Source of the DNA: Antedon mediterranea
Taxonomy: Eukaryota; Echinodermata; Crinoidea; Comatulida; Antedonidae
Direction of reading: 5' to 3'
NCBI RefSeq assembly: GCF_964355755.1
Contig: NC_092670.1
Coordinates: 25,781,795 to 25,845,794 of the forward strand
DNA: 64,000 bases
Shown: one piece after another, positions 1-10,498 of the stretch
Numbering within the stretch: the first letter of the stretch is position 1
Layout: each line of letters starts with the position of its first letter
Translations under genes and position numbers: made by a program
The notes under the pieces: generated by a model
What the model was told of the DNA's origin: nothing
The model's input: only the letters and a program-made list of their open reading frames with translations
The model's database searches: none

Positions 1-440
1 TTTTGCAAAAAGTTCATTATTTCCTCAATTTTACCCCAAAACTTACATAGAAAGTTGGATAGAATTAAGTTTGAGCATTTTCAAATTAAGTGCGTGTGCG
101 CATAACTTAGGTGTGAAACATGCCTTTTTTAATCCACAGAATTAAATTTTTAAAGTGTCAATACAAAATGACTTTATCTGGTTTTTAATCTATGATAAAT
201 TATTGAAATTCATAAAATTGCGTGTAAGTCATTGCGTTATTCTGACGTTTTTCAAAAATACTGTCAATATGTTGACAAACTTACAAAATGTTATGTTTAT
301 ATGTTTTAGAGAAATGCGAAGCACAAAAATAGGGTGGAAAGAAAGAAGAATAATACAGAAAAAAAAGTTGATGATGATCTCATACAATCACAAGGAGTTA
401 TCTGCGGATAACTAATAAAAAATATACTGCTTTAAAAAAC
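1..440. repeat. Diverged copy of the internal part of the AACAAGG-ACTAAAAA family
   Basis: No gene is seen. Several short blocks match in order the stretch at about 31000-31220: a 'gaaagttg' block, a GTGCGTGTGCGC-like block, a 'tttttaatctatg' block and a 'taaaattgcgtg' block. That stretch in turn resembles the interior of the element at 17554-18323. The copy is old, lacks the tetranucleotide arrays and probably continues left of the window. Confidence 0.4.
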
Positions 441-441
441 A

Positions 442-1892
442 ACATCCTGCAAGCATAAAATTCTAAGGAATCGATTATTTTTTATTTATAACTATTTTTA
501 ATCAATTATTATTGAGCACCCTTCAGAAATCCATCGTCAACTTAGCTTCGTGAATATCATCGCTAGGCCTGACGATAAAACTACGGAGGCCTCACAGGAC
601 ATTAACATTGATAGAGTAAATTATTGCGCTCTATAGAGGGCGTAGTTACTAATGTTTAAAACACGCACTAAATAATAATTTGCAATAGTCCGACATGAGT
701 TTTGTATTTTTAATAAAGAAATAATAATATTGTATTGTTGTATTCATCATTGTGTGTGTATCAACATCATGTTAATTTTTAATTTGTTCTTTCATTTTAA
801 TAGTAGAATTTTACACAGGAAAGAAGATAAATGGGACTGATGACTCTTGAAGATATAAGTACTTCTTACTGACCAATTTTCTTCTGTTCTACTTTATTTT
901 ACTATGGTTTGTAAGTCAAATAAACAAATGAAATGAACTAAAAAGAATTGAAATGTACCATAAATGTATACAGTACTTTGTTCAGTCCTGATATACAGTA
1001 CATTGTTATAACACAATAAACAAGAAGCTTTTGACAACATCATTGCTTTAGTAATGTTATCACTGTACTAGAAACGCTCATGTTATGGTTTCCCAATTTT
1101 AAGATTTGTATAGCATATATATAAATTACCATTTTTTATTCAACTATGAAAGTACTCACATGGAATTACAAATGGAACAAAAACAGAAAGATATAATTTA
1201 TTGAAATGAAATGTACGTATCAATGGATATATTTATAATAAAAACGTGATATGAAGCATTCTCCATCTATTACTAGAATAATCAATTTATTTTACTTATG
1301 ATGACACTGAATACACCATTTCATGTCTTTCATTTTTTCTTTTTGTTTATCTTCTCTCCTTTTGTGTAAATCTACTATTTATTAACATAAAAACAAATAA
1401 AATACCTGTATAACATTAAATAATGATTCATCTATTCATTTATTTATTTCAACAATATTTACGAGGGTGGTCCATCCAGCCGAAGCTGATCATTGGGACC
1501 CTCACAAAAATACAATTTGACAAGACAAAAACATACACCAATTATTTACCTTAAATTAAAATAAATAGAATTTATAAAAATTAAAAAAACTAATTAAACA
1601 CAAAAATATTTCTTTATAAAAATTTTTTTATTCATTTCACGACGAATATGTAAACAATATTATTTGTTATGGCCACATAATATGACCATACCAGCGTCCT
1701 CTATAGATTGCCAACATTCTTGATGCCCTGTGAGGCCTCCGTATTTTTATGGGCAGGCCAAGCAAAGATATTCACGAAGCTAAGCTGGCGATGGATTTTT
1801 AAAGGGTGCTAAATATTACCGTAATTGATTAAAAATAGTTATAAATAAAAAATGATCGATGTTTTACAATGTTATGCTTGTAGAATTTGTAG
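442..1892. mobile_element. Long terminal-inverted-repeat element, about 1.45 kb
   Basis: The left arm (about 442-640) and right arm (about 1695-1892) are inverted copies. Both carry ATTTTTTATTTATAACTA, AGCACCCTT, an ATCCATCG block, TTAGCTTCGTGAATATC and ACGGAGGCCTCACAGG in matching order. Arms are about 190-200 bp with scattered mismatches. No transposase ORF lies between them, so this is a non-autonomous element or decayed fold-back. The interior holds an unrelated retroposon tail at 1430-1570. Ends and target duplication were not resolved. Confidence 0.7.
1430..1570 (-). repeat. Retroposon 3' tail (LINE/SINE) with terminal stem-loop
   Basis: On the minus strand the segment carries GAGGGTCCCAATGATCAGC followed by a CTGGATGGACCACCCTC half, so GAGGGT and ACCCTC pair as a stem. 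The same block, with few changes, is the 3' part of the tRNA-derived SINE at 40490-40735. An AT-rich (TTTA)n-like tail follows. It is either a 5'-truncated SINE or the end of the partner LINE. Confidence 0.6.
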
Positions 1893-2646
1893 ACAACTCG
1901 TGAGACAGTAGGTTAGATGAAGTATTGAAACAATTTTGAGTAATTTTAAGGGGTGGGTACAAAACTGCATTAGCGCCAAGTTGTAATTAATAGGTATTTG
2001 CAACATTCTGAGTCTCGTTTGTTTCCGTTTTGTAGTACGTAGGACCAGTAGTCTAGCTAGGCCCCTAGTGTATAGTCTAGTGTAGTGGGACTATACTAAT
2101 ACTATTACTATACTTTATAGGAGGTCTAATAAATAGGCGCATAGTCTTTCTACAACCAAGGTAAAGGTAGCTAGATGGAGTAACTGACAGGTGATATTAC
2201 TTAAATATAGGCACACAAAGAAGGAATAGAAATCACCAACCTTATAAAGCCATCCGCGTTTCCACAACACACAGTATGGATAGATTCCTGGTTGATACAA
2301 AACAATGCCTCAGCTCTCAATATTAATTCCGGTTTCGAAAATTATCGGGGATTCCCCCTTTGGTTATACAGATATTAGAGGGCGCTGTTTTGAAATAATA
2401 AAAAATGGAATTTCTATTATAAACAATCAACAAGATGATTTAATATAGGTAGATTTTTTGGGAATTTTGCGCCTCTTATTTTAATCAAATTATTGTTAAT
2501 TTTTATTTATTATGAACTTATAAGGGAAATAAATGTTACTTTGATTGATTGTTGATTGATTAAAACAGCCCAAAGTGACAAATTGCAAACAGACATTTTT
2601 CTTTTTTAAATGTTCACATATGAGACCGACAAAAACATAGCTGAAT
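1893..2646. other. No recognisable feature
   Basis: Only short unsupported reading frames occur here. There are local TAGTCTAGTGTAG-like repeats around 2050-2110. No exon, RNA or element boundary could be supported. Confidence 0.5.
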
Positions 2647-3272
2647 ATGGTTTCCAAACAGAGGATCGTCCAAAAAGAAGAAAATAAAATTGCAAATACA
2701 ACTATTAGTTCTTTCATCGTAATAGACACACCATTAATTCCCAAAACAAACAGCTTTCAAACTCTACAAGAACTCCAACCGAATGCCCCTAAATTCGTTC
2801 CATCTAATGATTCTCAAACCAATAACCTTATGGATCAGAGAAATGTACTCAACTGTGAACAGTAATCTAGTAAATTCAATGCTTAAGAACATTAAAACGC
2901 ATGTTCTAACCAACACATCAGGGAAAACTTTCCGGGGTGCCACTGTCAAACGAATTACCAACAATATTAAAGAATGACCGTCATGTATCAAACATTATAG
3001 TTCATGTTGCTACTAATGATAGTAATTCAAACTACGAATTGGCCAATGATTTATGGAACTTATCTCGCATCTTCGGTTTCAGGGGGCGTATACATATCTG
3101 GTATATGGCCGCGACTGCCAACTACATATTCGAGTGCTTGAAACGAACGAAATGTTATTCTCTACTTTTGGACACTTCTTTATCGATCACACAAATTAAT
3201 GATTTCCTCTTAACTTTTGGACTTGACGCTTCAATGTTCACAAACGATAGATTACATCTAAGCCAACGTTGA
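2647..3272 (+). pseudogene. Broken LINE ORF1 with SGNH/GDSL-esterase-like domain
   Basis: Three overlapping frames read as one damaged protein. The first (2647-2865) contains IPKTNSFQTLQELQP, typical of the low-complexity stretch before the esterase domain in ORF1 of CR1-like LINEs. The second (2783-2977) contains GKTFRGATVKRI. The third (2937-3272) contains IIVHVATND, like the G-x-N-D block of SGNH hydrolases with the Gly changed to Ala, and ends with a D-x-x-H block (NDRLHLS). Known family facts: some CR1/L2 ORF1 proteins carry such an esterase. Frameshifts make this copy non-functional. The family call rests on motifs only. Confidence 0.6.
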
Positions 3273-3278
3273 AAAACT

Positions 3279-5555
3279 ACTATTTATTTACTTGATTTAC
3301 TTGATGTTGAGACTTATAAAGCCGAAGCTTGTGTGTCCCTCGACGTGTTTCTATATATTATATTATCTTGTCTACTATAGGGGGCAAACTTGCTGTTTTT
3401 CCAGCCTTGACTTGAACTGGTTGATTGAGTCAGATTCTATGACCGTTGACGGTAATTTGTTCCACACGTTGCATATGTTTTGAGTGAAGAACTTTTGTCT
3501 AATTCTTTTAGATGAGATATGTCTTTATTCATTTTCAATTTATGGCCTCTAGTTCTGGACTCTCCTACTAAAGTGAACAGATTTCTGGCATCAATATTAT
3601 CAATATGACTGCAAATTTTAAAAAACCTGGATTAGAGCAGATCTTAACCTTCTGAAATAAAGAGTAGGTAGTTGTAGTTGTTCAATCTATCCCGATAAGT
3701 ATCTATTCTAATTCCTGGCACCAGACGGGTTGCTCTTTGTTGCACTTTTTCAAGCTTGTCTGACTCTTTATGATATATATGTTGCCAAACAGGACTGCAA
3801 TACCCGATTGACGGCCTGATTATGGTTTTATACAGCTGCATGACAGAATAGTTATCCAGCTAATGAAAAACGTTCGTTTTATCATTCCTATTTTTCTGTT
3901 TGCCATAGAAGCCTTACTGTGCAACATGTAATCCAAAGGACAATTTATTATCAAGTATGATTCCCAAATCTCTTATTGATTCCACTGCTTGAATTGGAAT
4001 TCTTCTTTGATCAGTAGGCCTACACATGATAGATAACTTTCCTATTCTTTCTTCAAAAATGCATAATTTTACATTTCATTAAGTTGAAAGGAAGTTGCCA
4101 TTTCTCAGACCATGCAAATAATTTATTCAGATCTTCCTGTATTCCATTTGATTCTTCCACACTGTTCACAAAGTTGTACATTTTGGTATCATCTGCAAAC
4201 ATTTTTACTTTTGAACTAACTCCGTCAGGGAGATCATTAATAAATATACTGAACAGTGCAGGACCAAGCACGCTGCCCTATGGGACTCCACTACTAACTC
4301 GCAGGCTTTCTGATTGAACTCCATTTAACACCACTTGTTGTGACCGTCCAGAAATAAATGCTCTAATCCAATTTAATAAATTTCCTCCAGTGCCGTACGC
4401 CTGTAATTTGTTTAACAGCCTCATGTTGTATACTGTCAGACGCTTTTTTGAAATCTAGAAAGATGCAATCAAAACATTGACCCTCTTCAATCCATTTGGT
4501 CCATTGTTCTAAAACTTCAATCATCAAAGTGGTAGGCCTACATGAACGACCTGATCTAAAGCCATGTTGATGAGTAGAAAAAAGGTGATTAACTTCCATA
4601 TGATTCATCAAGGCATTTCTTACAAACGTCTCCATGGTCTTGCACAATATAGATGTAAGGCTGACTGGTCTGTAATTTAGGGGGTCTGATTTTTTACCCT
4701 TCCTAAAAATTGGCACTACTTTAGCTTCTTTCCACGAATTTGGTAGGACTCCATTCTCCACTAATTTTGAAAAAATATCTTGTAAAAGAGGGCGAAGTTC
4801 ACTACTTAGTTCTTGAATGTAATCCATCGGGTCCAGATATCCAGGCGCCGTAAAAAAGATTCTATATCTGTTTTTGAGAATGTCACAGTAACTAGTTCAG
4901 GGCCAAGCGGGATGGTAAGTCAGGAATATTAAGAACGCCCTCTAACGTAAAAACTAAAGCAAAGGCTTTATTGAACACTTTTGCTTTCCCGTAATCATCT
5001 GACACCATCTCACCTAGATTATTCATCACACAAGCAATATCTAGTCTCGATTTCGTTTTGCTTTGTACATATTTCCAAAAGTTCACTTTTATTATATTTT
5101 TGTGGCAATTTTAGTTTCATAACTCTTTTTTTCTTGCTTTACTAATCCTGTAACAAAATTTCGTTGCTTAGCATAATTATTCCATGAGTTTTCATCTCGC
5201 TTTTTTTGGAATCGGTTCCACAATTTATGTTTTAGATTGATCTTCTTTTTCAGCTCGATATTTACCCACTCCTTCCTATTTAATAGTCTCTTTTTCCGTA
5301 ATGGCACATATTTCTCAACACATATATTAATAGCTTTTTCAATCTTTTGAGATAACTCTTCACCCGTTGCGTCAAGACATTCCTCCTTGATATTGAAATT
5401 TGAAAACTCTTCTCTTCACTTATTTTATCGTAATTGGCTTTATAGTAATTCCTCATATAAGGTATTTTACGTTCCTTTATACCCTCTTTAATCCTTAATT
5501 TAAATATAATTACAGCATGGTCGCTTTTACCAATATTTTTACTATATAGCATAAA
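3279..5555 (-). mobile_element. 5'-truncated, frameshifted LINE (CR1/Jockey-like), minus strand
   Basis: Read from 5555 down to 3279, successive frames give an endonuclease C-terminus (SDHAVIIFKLR, 5280-5552), the linker (5092-5307, 4892-5086), an RT core (4363-4827: LNYRPVSLTSILCKTME, QHGFRSGRSC, motif A FLDFKKASDS), motifs B and C (4053-4271: GPALFSIFINDLP, FADD), the thumb (3644-3841: IIRPSIGYCSPVW) and the C-terminus (about 3390-3560: VWNKLPSTVIESDS). The 3' tail near 3279-3310 is AAGTAAATC-rich. At least five frame breaks are present. The N-terminal endonuclease is missing, as expected for 5' truncation during target-primed insertion. Confidence 0.85.
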
Positions 5556-5576
5556 TTATGGACTCAAATAATACCA

Positions 5577-5735
5577 ATGAGAAGGAGCAAGAAGAGATTG
5601 GAACAAATTTCAAATGACTGGTGTTATTTCTGTGGTGAGAGTGGCTATGTCCGCCATCAATGTACACATGGTAAGTCGGTTATTTGCTTTCACTGCAACC
5701 AAGAGGGCCATAAGGCGAGGTTTTGCAAATACTGA
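5577..5735 (+). pseudogene. Zinc-knuckle (CCHC) remnant, 52 codons
   Basis: An ATG at 5577 opens a frame ending at TGA 5733-5735. It reads RRSKKRLEQISNDW, then two knuckles: CYFCGESGYVRHQC, where the His of C-x2-C-x4-H-x4-C is replaced by Tyr, and CFHCNQEGHKARFC, a perfect CCHC. A basic stretch plus two knuckles is typical of retroelement nucleic-acid-binding (ORF1/Gag-like) proteins. It starts 22 bp beyond the truncated 5' end of the minus-strand LINE. It could be the remainder of the element whose ORF1 lies at 2647-3272, split by that LINE, but this is inference. Confidence 0.6.
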
Positions 5736-7006
5736 GATTTTGGCAAAGAGGAAGCCAGAAATTAATCTGTAAGACTAAGGTAGGGCCTACATAAAAATAA
5801 GAACAAAATGTCTAAATTAGTTACTGGTAAATGTGGTGAATGTTTAAAAAACATACTTTCTTCAGACCTGCTATGAAACATTGTACGAAAAAATGACCGG
5901 AAGTACAACACTTGACCTGTAGTACTATTAGTACCCCTTTCACAATAAAACTTCGGTGTGCAACACCGGGGTTTATAAAATAAAATTGTAAATGTCGCCC
6001 TCAATTTTGTTTGTTTACCTAGCGACGATCATTAGAATCATTTTAATTGATAATATTGTATTATATAATGTTTTATTAATACTACTTATTATTTTCTAGA
6101 CCCGCTATATATTTTTTACCAATATTTAAAGTATTTTTAAATAATACTAAAGCAATGAGTGATCGTGTGAGGATGACCTTTTTTTAGAGCAATTAGTATA
6201 AACAAATATATATATACATTCTGAACAAATCAGTGAAAAAATCAGCTCTCTCTGAATAGCAGTTTACCATGTAATTTCACCCTAATTTGCATATTTAAGG
6301 TAACTTGCATATCATCGAGATGAGTGATATAAGTGTCATGCTCAAATCTTGATCTCCTCATCATAATGTGACCATTTAAAGTGAAAAATCTCTGTTTGCC
6401 ATTTGTTTCACTCAAAATGTTAGATTGCCTAGCTTAAGGGTATACAATGGTGATCTTTTTATTGACATGTCTGCGTCAAGGATTAATTGATTTTAATTTC
6501 AACAAGAGTGTTTTTACTCTAGGTCTAGGACTAATCCCCGTATTCTTAAACCGGACTTTAGTCGTAGTTCGAGCTAAAACTTTAAAAATGACGTCATTTT
6601 AATTCATAAACCGAACTTCAACTAAATCGCCGACTAATTCAGGCCAACCTCGACTAAATCGAGACGAATTTTGATCGATTTTTTTAGTCCTGGAGGGGGC
6701 AGGCTAAATGGTCGACTAAATGGTTCATTTTTTAATCGAATTTTAAGTAGTATGGAGTCGAGTAATTTGCTTAAAAAATTTATAACCAAAGATATATTAC
6801 TATTAGCTATAAAGATATATAGCGGCGCTATACAATCTTTGGTATAACATTCACAAGGCTTTTATATCGAATTTAATATCAAAACATGGAGGTATATATA
6901 ATAGTTAGCTAATTCTCGTTGTGAGCGGACGTGTTCATATCGAGCTCCGCTAGGCTACCCATTGTGTGGATACTAGGCCAGTCAACGTAGGCATACTGTA
7001 GTCTAC
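5736..7006. other. No gene seen; GACTAAATCG-rich repeat at 6530-6730
   Basis: No supported coding sequence. Between 6530 and 6730 there are many variants of GACTAAAT and TTTAGTC in both orientations, compatible with an old inverted-repeat element without clear ends. The 5' untranslated part of the LINE below may begin somewhere after about 6890. Confidence 0.45.
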
Positions 7007-7378
7007 ATGATGTGTTCGACCGGGCTACGTGTGCCGCTACTTATTTTGAACTTATTTCTTGGCCTCTATTTTTCAAGTTTTAATATGGGATTTTCATCCA
7101 GAAATCAATGGCTAAGGCCAGTCGATGGATACTCTGAGCCGGTAAGCTGCAACATTCCTAGCATCGTTGTATGTAAATGTTGGAATTTGTATCTATGCGG
7201 TCAAAGCAGTACGACTACGAGTGTTGTTGCATTCCAACGTAGCAGCAGACCGTCAAGGAAGATCTACAGCGCACCACGTTTGCTCTATTCTAATTCCACT
7301 GTTACATTCTGTATTCTTTTAAGTGGCGATGTTGAATCGAATCCAGGTCCAGGTAATACTCCAGACATCTTCAGTTAA
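7007..7378 (+). CDS. LINE ORF2 leader with 2A 'stop-carry on' peptide
   Basis: 123 codons. The N-terminus is hydrophobic (LRVPLLILNLFLGLYF, about residues 8-23) and signal-peptide-like. Residues 107-115 (7325-7351) are GDVESNPGP, an exact match to the D-V/I-E-x-N-P-G-P core of 2A peptides, preceded by a hydrophobic FCILLS stretch. 2A makes the ribosome skip one peptide bond, so the leader would be released from the endonuclease-RT. Known: 2A sequences occur at the N-terminus of CR1/L2-type ORF2 in sea urchin and amphioxus. The frame closes at TAA eight codons after the motif. The endonuclease resumes in another frame, so a one-base shift separates them in this copy. Confidence 0.8.
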   Translation: MMCSTGLRVPLLILNLFLGLYFSSFNMGFSSRNQWLRPVDGYSEPVSCNIPSIVVCKCWNLYLCGQSSTTTSVVAFQRSSRPSRKIYSAPRLLYSNSTVTFCILLSGDVESNPGPGNTPDIFS

Positions 7379-8834
7379 GGTATACTATCAAAACGTACGT
7401 AGCCTGAAGAATAAAATGGACGTATACAACTCAGATCTGAATGCACACCTAATTCAGAGCAATTTGGATATTGTCGCACTTACGGAAACATGGTTAAACT
7501 GCAACGTGCTCGATTCTGAACTTTCCGTTTCTAATTACACTTTATTTCGACGCGATAGAGATACTGATAAACGCGGTGGTGGTATCCTGATGCTAGTGAA
7601 TAACAAATTTACCTGTAACCGAGTGGAACGCCTAGAAAGTGATTCAACGGAGTTCATGTGGATAGAGATTCAGCTAAAGCGGCGTAGTAGCCTACTTGTT
7701 GGATTATTCTATAGACCACCAAACGCTACACCCGATGTCCTCCGTCGTTTTACTTCGTCTGTGGAAATCGCTATGCTCTACTACAAAAACAGTGAATTCC
7801 TCATTCTTGGAGATTTCAACCTGCCCGAAATTAATTGGAGTAGTAACCCTTATTCTGCTCCAGCTCAGTCCATGGGAGAACACTTACTTGATGTATTGCT
7901 TTCTAGCTGTGGCCTATTTCAATGCAATACGTACTGTACAAGAATGGATAAAATGCTTGATCTTGTTATTTGTAGTAAAAACATTTCCGACAAAGTCTAT
8001 ACTGCTAACGATATTTTTTTATCTGACCACTCATCTTTGAGAATTGATTTCCGTTTAAATTTTGATGTTAAATGTAGTAATGATAATTTGAATCGTAAAA
8101 GTATAATTTACAATTTTAAAGCACTTGATGTCAATAATCTATGTAATACTCTTAACTTTGTTCCATGGAGTGTCTTAATTGATTTTGAAGGTGATTTAAA
8201 TGAAGCTTTGGATATGTTTTATAATTTGTTAAATGCTGCCGTCAATGACACAGTGCCTAAAATTAGAAAGCGCAGAAAGCTTCCTCCGTGGTTTGACAAT
8301 GAGTTGAGAAGTGCGCTTCAACTCAAAGAAAAGTATTATAGATATCTGAAAAAAAATAATAATCGGTTAGCCCAAAGTAATTTCAAATTTGCTCGCGCGT
8401 CTTTTAAAAAAATGTGCAATAAAAAGTACAAAGATTACTTGGACTCTTTGGCTAAGCAAATTGTCACTAACAGTAAAAGATTCTGGAGCTGGATGAAAAC
8501 TAAATACAAGTCAAATAATCTTCCTTCTGTCATGAGTCACGATAACATTTCATTCCAGTCTAATTATGATAAAGCTACCACATTTAATTCTTATTTTCAT
8601 TCTTTTTTCAGTGAGCCTTCTCCGGATGTTCCCCGGGACTATCCAGGTCTTCCTGACTATGCGGTGGATAACTTAAGTTCTCTGTCTGTGAATCAGCATT
8701 CTGTGGAAAAGGCACTTAGTAACATTGATATCAATAAAGCTACTGGCATTGATCAGATTAGTAACGTTGTCTTAAGAGGGTGCCTCCTCCTCACTCTCTT
8801 ATCCGCTTTGCAAATTGTTTCAGCTATCTATTAA
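7323..8834 (+). CDS. LINE APE-type endonuclease and linker
   Basis: The true homology starts around VKVYYQNVRSLKNK (about 7374). Upstream residues are out of the leader frame. Endonuclease landmarks in order: N of YYQNVRSL, E of ALTETWLN, RGGGILMLV, GLFYRPPN, LGDFNLPEINW and LSDHSSLRIDF, the catalytic set of AP-like nucleases that nick the insertion site. The linker contains RKLPPWFDNELRSALQLKEK and FWSWMKTKYKS, typical of the Jockey/CR1 group. Near 8785-8805 a one-base shift moves the protein into the RT frame, so the last ~15 residues of this frame are spurious. Confidence 0.88.
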   Translation: MAMLNRIQVQVILQTSSVKVYYQNVRSLKNKMDVYNSDLNAHLIQSNLDIVALTETWLNCNVLDSELSVSNYTLFRRDRDTDKRGGGILMLVNNKFTCNRVERLESDSTEFMWIEIQLKRRSSLLVGLFYRPPNATPDVLRRFTSSVEIAMLYYKNSEFLILGDFNLPEINWSSNPYSAPAQSMGEHLLDVLLSSCGLFQCNTYCTRMDKMLDLVICSKNISDKVYTANDIFLSDHSSLRIDFRLNFDVKCSNDNLNRKSIIYNFKALDVNNLCNTLNFVPWSVLIDFEGDLNEALDMFYNLLNAAVNDTVPKIRKRRKLPPWFDNELRSALQLKEKYYRYLKKNNNRLAQSNFKFARASFKKMCNKKYKDYLDSLAKQIVTNSKRFWSWMKTKYKSNNLPSVMSHDNISFQSNYDKATTFNSYFHSFFSEPSPDVPRDYPGLPDYAVDNLSSLSVNQHSVEKALSNIDINKATGIDQISNVVLRGCLLLTLLSALQIVSAIY

Positions 8835-10185
8835 TTCTGGGGTTTTTCCTTCATCTTGGAAACACGCTAATATTGTCCCAATTCACAAGAGTGGTCCCAA
8901 AAAACTAATCTGTAACTATCGTCCTATTTCGTTATTGCCGACTATGTCTAAGATTTTTGAGCGCATTGTGCATGATGGTTTGTCATCACATGTTGCTAAT
9001 GCTTTAAGTCCTAGGCAGCATGGTTTTGTCTCTGGGAGATCATGTCAAACCAACCTCGCACTGCTTCTTGCTACATCATACGATGCAATTAACAGCAAGA
9101 AGCAGTGCGATGTGATTTACACTGATTTCTCTAAGGCTTTTGATTCCGTTTCCCATGATTTGCTTATTTTTAAACTTTCAAAATTTGGTTTATCTGGTTC
9201 ACTGTTAAGTTGGTTTAAAAGCTATTTAACTAATAGACAACAGCGTGTTGTCATTGGGGGAGAGACATCTGATTGGCTCCCTGTGTTATCGGGCGTTCCG
9301 CAGGGCTCGATCCTGGGCCCGCTTTTGTTTAATTTATTTATCAACGATCTTCCTTTAAAATTTAATCATTCCGAGTCTCTTTTATTTGCTGACGATCTGA
9401 AATTGTTTAAAGTGATTACCACTCCACAGGATGCTTTTTCACTTCAGGAGGATCTGGATGGTCTCGTGGAATGGACGGAGAAGTGGGGGATAAAACTTAA
9501 TGCTAATAAATGCAAATATTTATCTATAACACTTAAAAAAAGGCCTGTGCTCTTCAATTATAATCTGAGTGGACATGATCTTGAGATGGTTTATGTATGG
9601 AAAGATTTAGGTATTTTTATTGATAGTAAATTAAATTTTTGTTCACATATTAATCATGTGTTGTCAAAAGCTAATAGAATGATGGGCTTAATATGGAGAA
9701 ATTGTAGGTTTATGAACGACGGCAGGGCACTTTTATCTTTATACAAATCTATTATACGTCCTCACCTTGAATATTGTTCCGCAATTTTCAATTCAATTTC
9801 TCCATGTCAGGCCCGTCGAATCGACACTGTTCAACGGAAGTTTGTTCGATTCCTGTCTTATAACTGTGTTAATTTTGCCTTTTCCATTGATTCTGTCAGC
9901 AATCGTCGAACGATATCTGATATGGTTTTTTTATATAATATTTTAAATTCTAAATATGACTGTTCATTAATTTCACTATTTAGTTTAAATGTTCCTGGTC
10001 GTACACGAAATAGACATTTATTGCATATTCCTTTTAGCCGTGTCGACTGTACTAAGAGGGGACTTTTTCATAGACTACCTTATACATTTAATAATCTAAA
10101 TAGCAATCATATCGATATTTTTAATGATAGACTTGGTTATTTTAAGAGGACGATGATGTGTTCACTTCTTGAACAGTCTGCATAA
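8815..10185 (+). CDS. LINE reverse transcriptase and C-terminal domain
   Basis: RT blocks in order: ANIVPIHKSG, NYRPISLLPTMSKIFERI, QHGFVSGRSCQTNLALL, motif A YTDFSKAFDSVSHDLL, motif B SGVPQGSILGPLLFNLF, motif C LLFADDLKLF, then thumb LGIFIDSKLNF, IIRPHLEYCSAIF. The catalytic Asp residues (DFSKAFD, FADD) are intact. The C-terminal part (RTRNRHLLHIPFSR, FHRLPYTFNNL) matches the usual end of CR1-like ORF2. The listed start is only the frame limit; in the element it is continuous with the endonuclease. Stop TAA at 10183-10185, followed by about 160 bp of 3' UTR. Confidence 0.9.
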   Translation: MFQLSINSGVFPSSWKHANIVPIHKSGPKKLICNYRPISLLPTMSKIFERIVHDGLSSHVANALSPRQHGFVSGRSCQTNLALLLATSYDAINSKKQCDVIYTDFSKAFDSVSHDLLIFKLSKFGLSGSLLSWFKSYLTNRQQRVVIGGETSDWLPVLSGVPQGSILGPLLFNLFINDLPLKFNHSESLLFADDLKLFKVITTPQDAFSLQEDLDGLVEWTEKWGIKLNANKCKYLSITLKKRPVLFNYNLSGHDLEMVYVWKDLGIFIDSKLNFCSHINHVLSKANRMMGLIWRNCRFMNDGRALLSLYKSIIRPHLEYCSAIFNSISPCQARRIDTVQRKFVRFLSYNCVNFAFSIDSVSNRRTISDMVFLYNILNSKYDCSLISLFSLNVPGRTRNRHLLHIPFSRVDCTKRGLFHRLPYTFNNLNSNHIDIFNDRLGYFKRTMMCSLLEQSA

Positions 10186-10498
10186 CCTGTTTTAATTGAA
10201 ATTTTTTATGGCATGCCAATCTATGTTTTATATATATATATATATATTTTATCTGTATTTTATTGTTAACCGTTTTTGATGTTGTATTGTTTTATGTTTC
10301 AAACCTGTTAGTGGCGGTATTTATCGCTGTTGGTTTTGATTGAATAAAATAAAATAAAATAAAATAAAAATACCTCCATGATCAAAACAATCAAGAGAGC
10401 ATACTGCGCGTGCACCGAATCGAGTTTTACGCGAACGCGATACTACTGTCTTAACGCGTAAGAAGAAGGCCCTACGTAAAATATAAACTGTAGCAATT

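Larger units (their letters stand above)
7007..10371 (+). mobile_element. Nearly full-length CR1/L2-like LINE encoding 2A, APE endonuclease and RT
   Basis: One retrotransposon reading unit broken by two frameshifts: an N-terminal leader ending in a 2A peptide (7007-7378), an apurinic-like endonuclease plus linker (7323-8834) and a reverse transcriptase (8815-10185). The 3' UTR has a (TA)n run near 10230 and ends in an (AAAAT)n tail at about 10342-10371, the microsatellite tail usual for CR1/L2-type elements. No separate ORF1 is visible upstream. Motifs are well preserved and only two frame breaks were found, so this is the youngest-looking LINE in the window. The tail ends about 128 bp before the start codon of the GPR180/TMEM145-like gene. 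Confidence 0.9.

Noticed and set aside
6530-6730. GACTAAAT-rich stretch considered as a regulatory cluster
   Set aside because: Motifs occur in both orientations with drift and no gene start is nearby; an old repeat is the simpler reading.
7007-7378. Independent secreted host protein
   Set aside because: The signal-like start is followed by a 2A core directly before a LINE endonuclease, so it is the retrotransposon leader.
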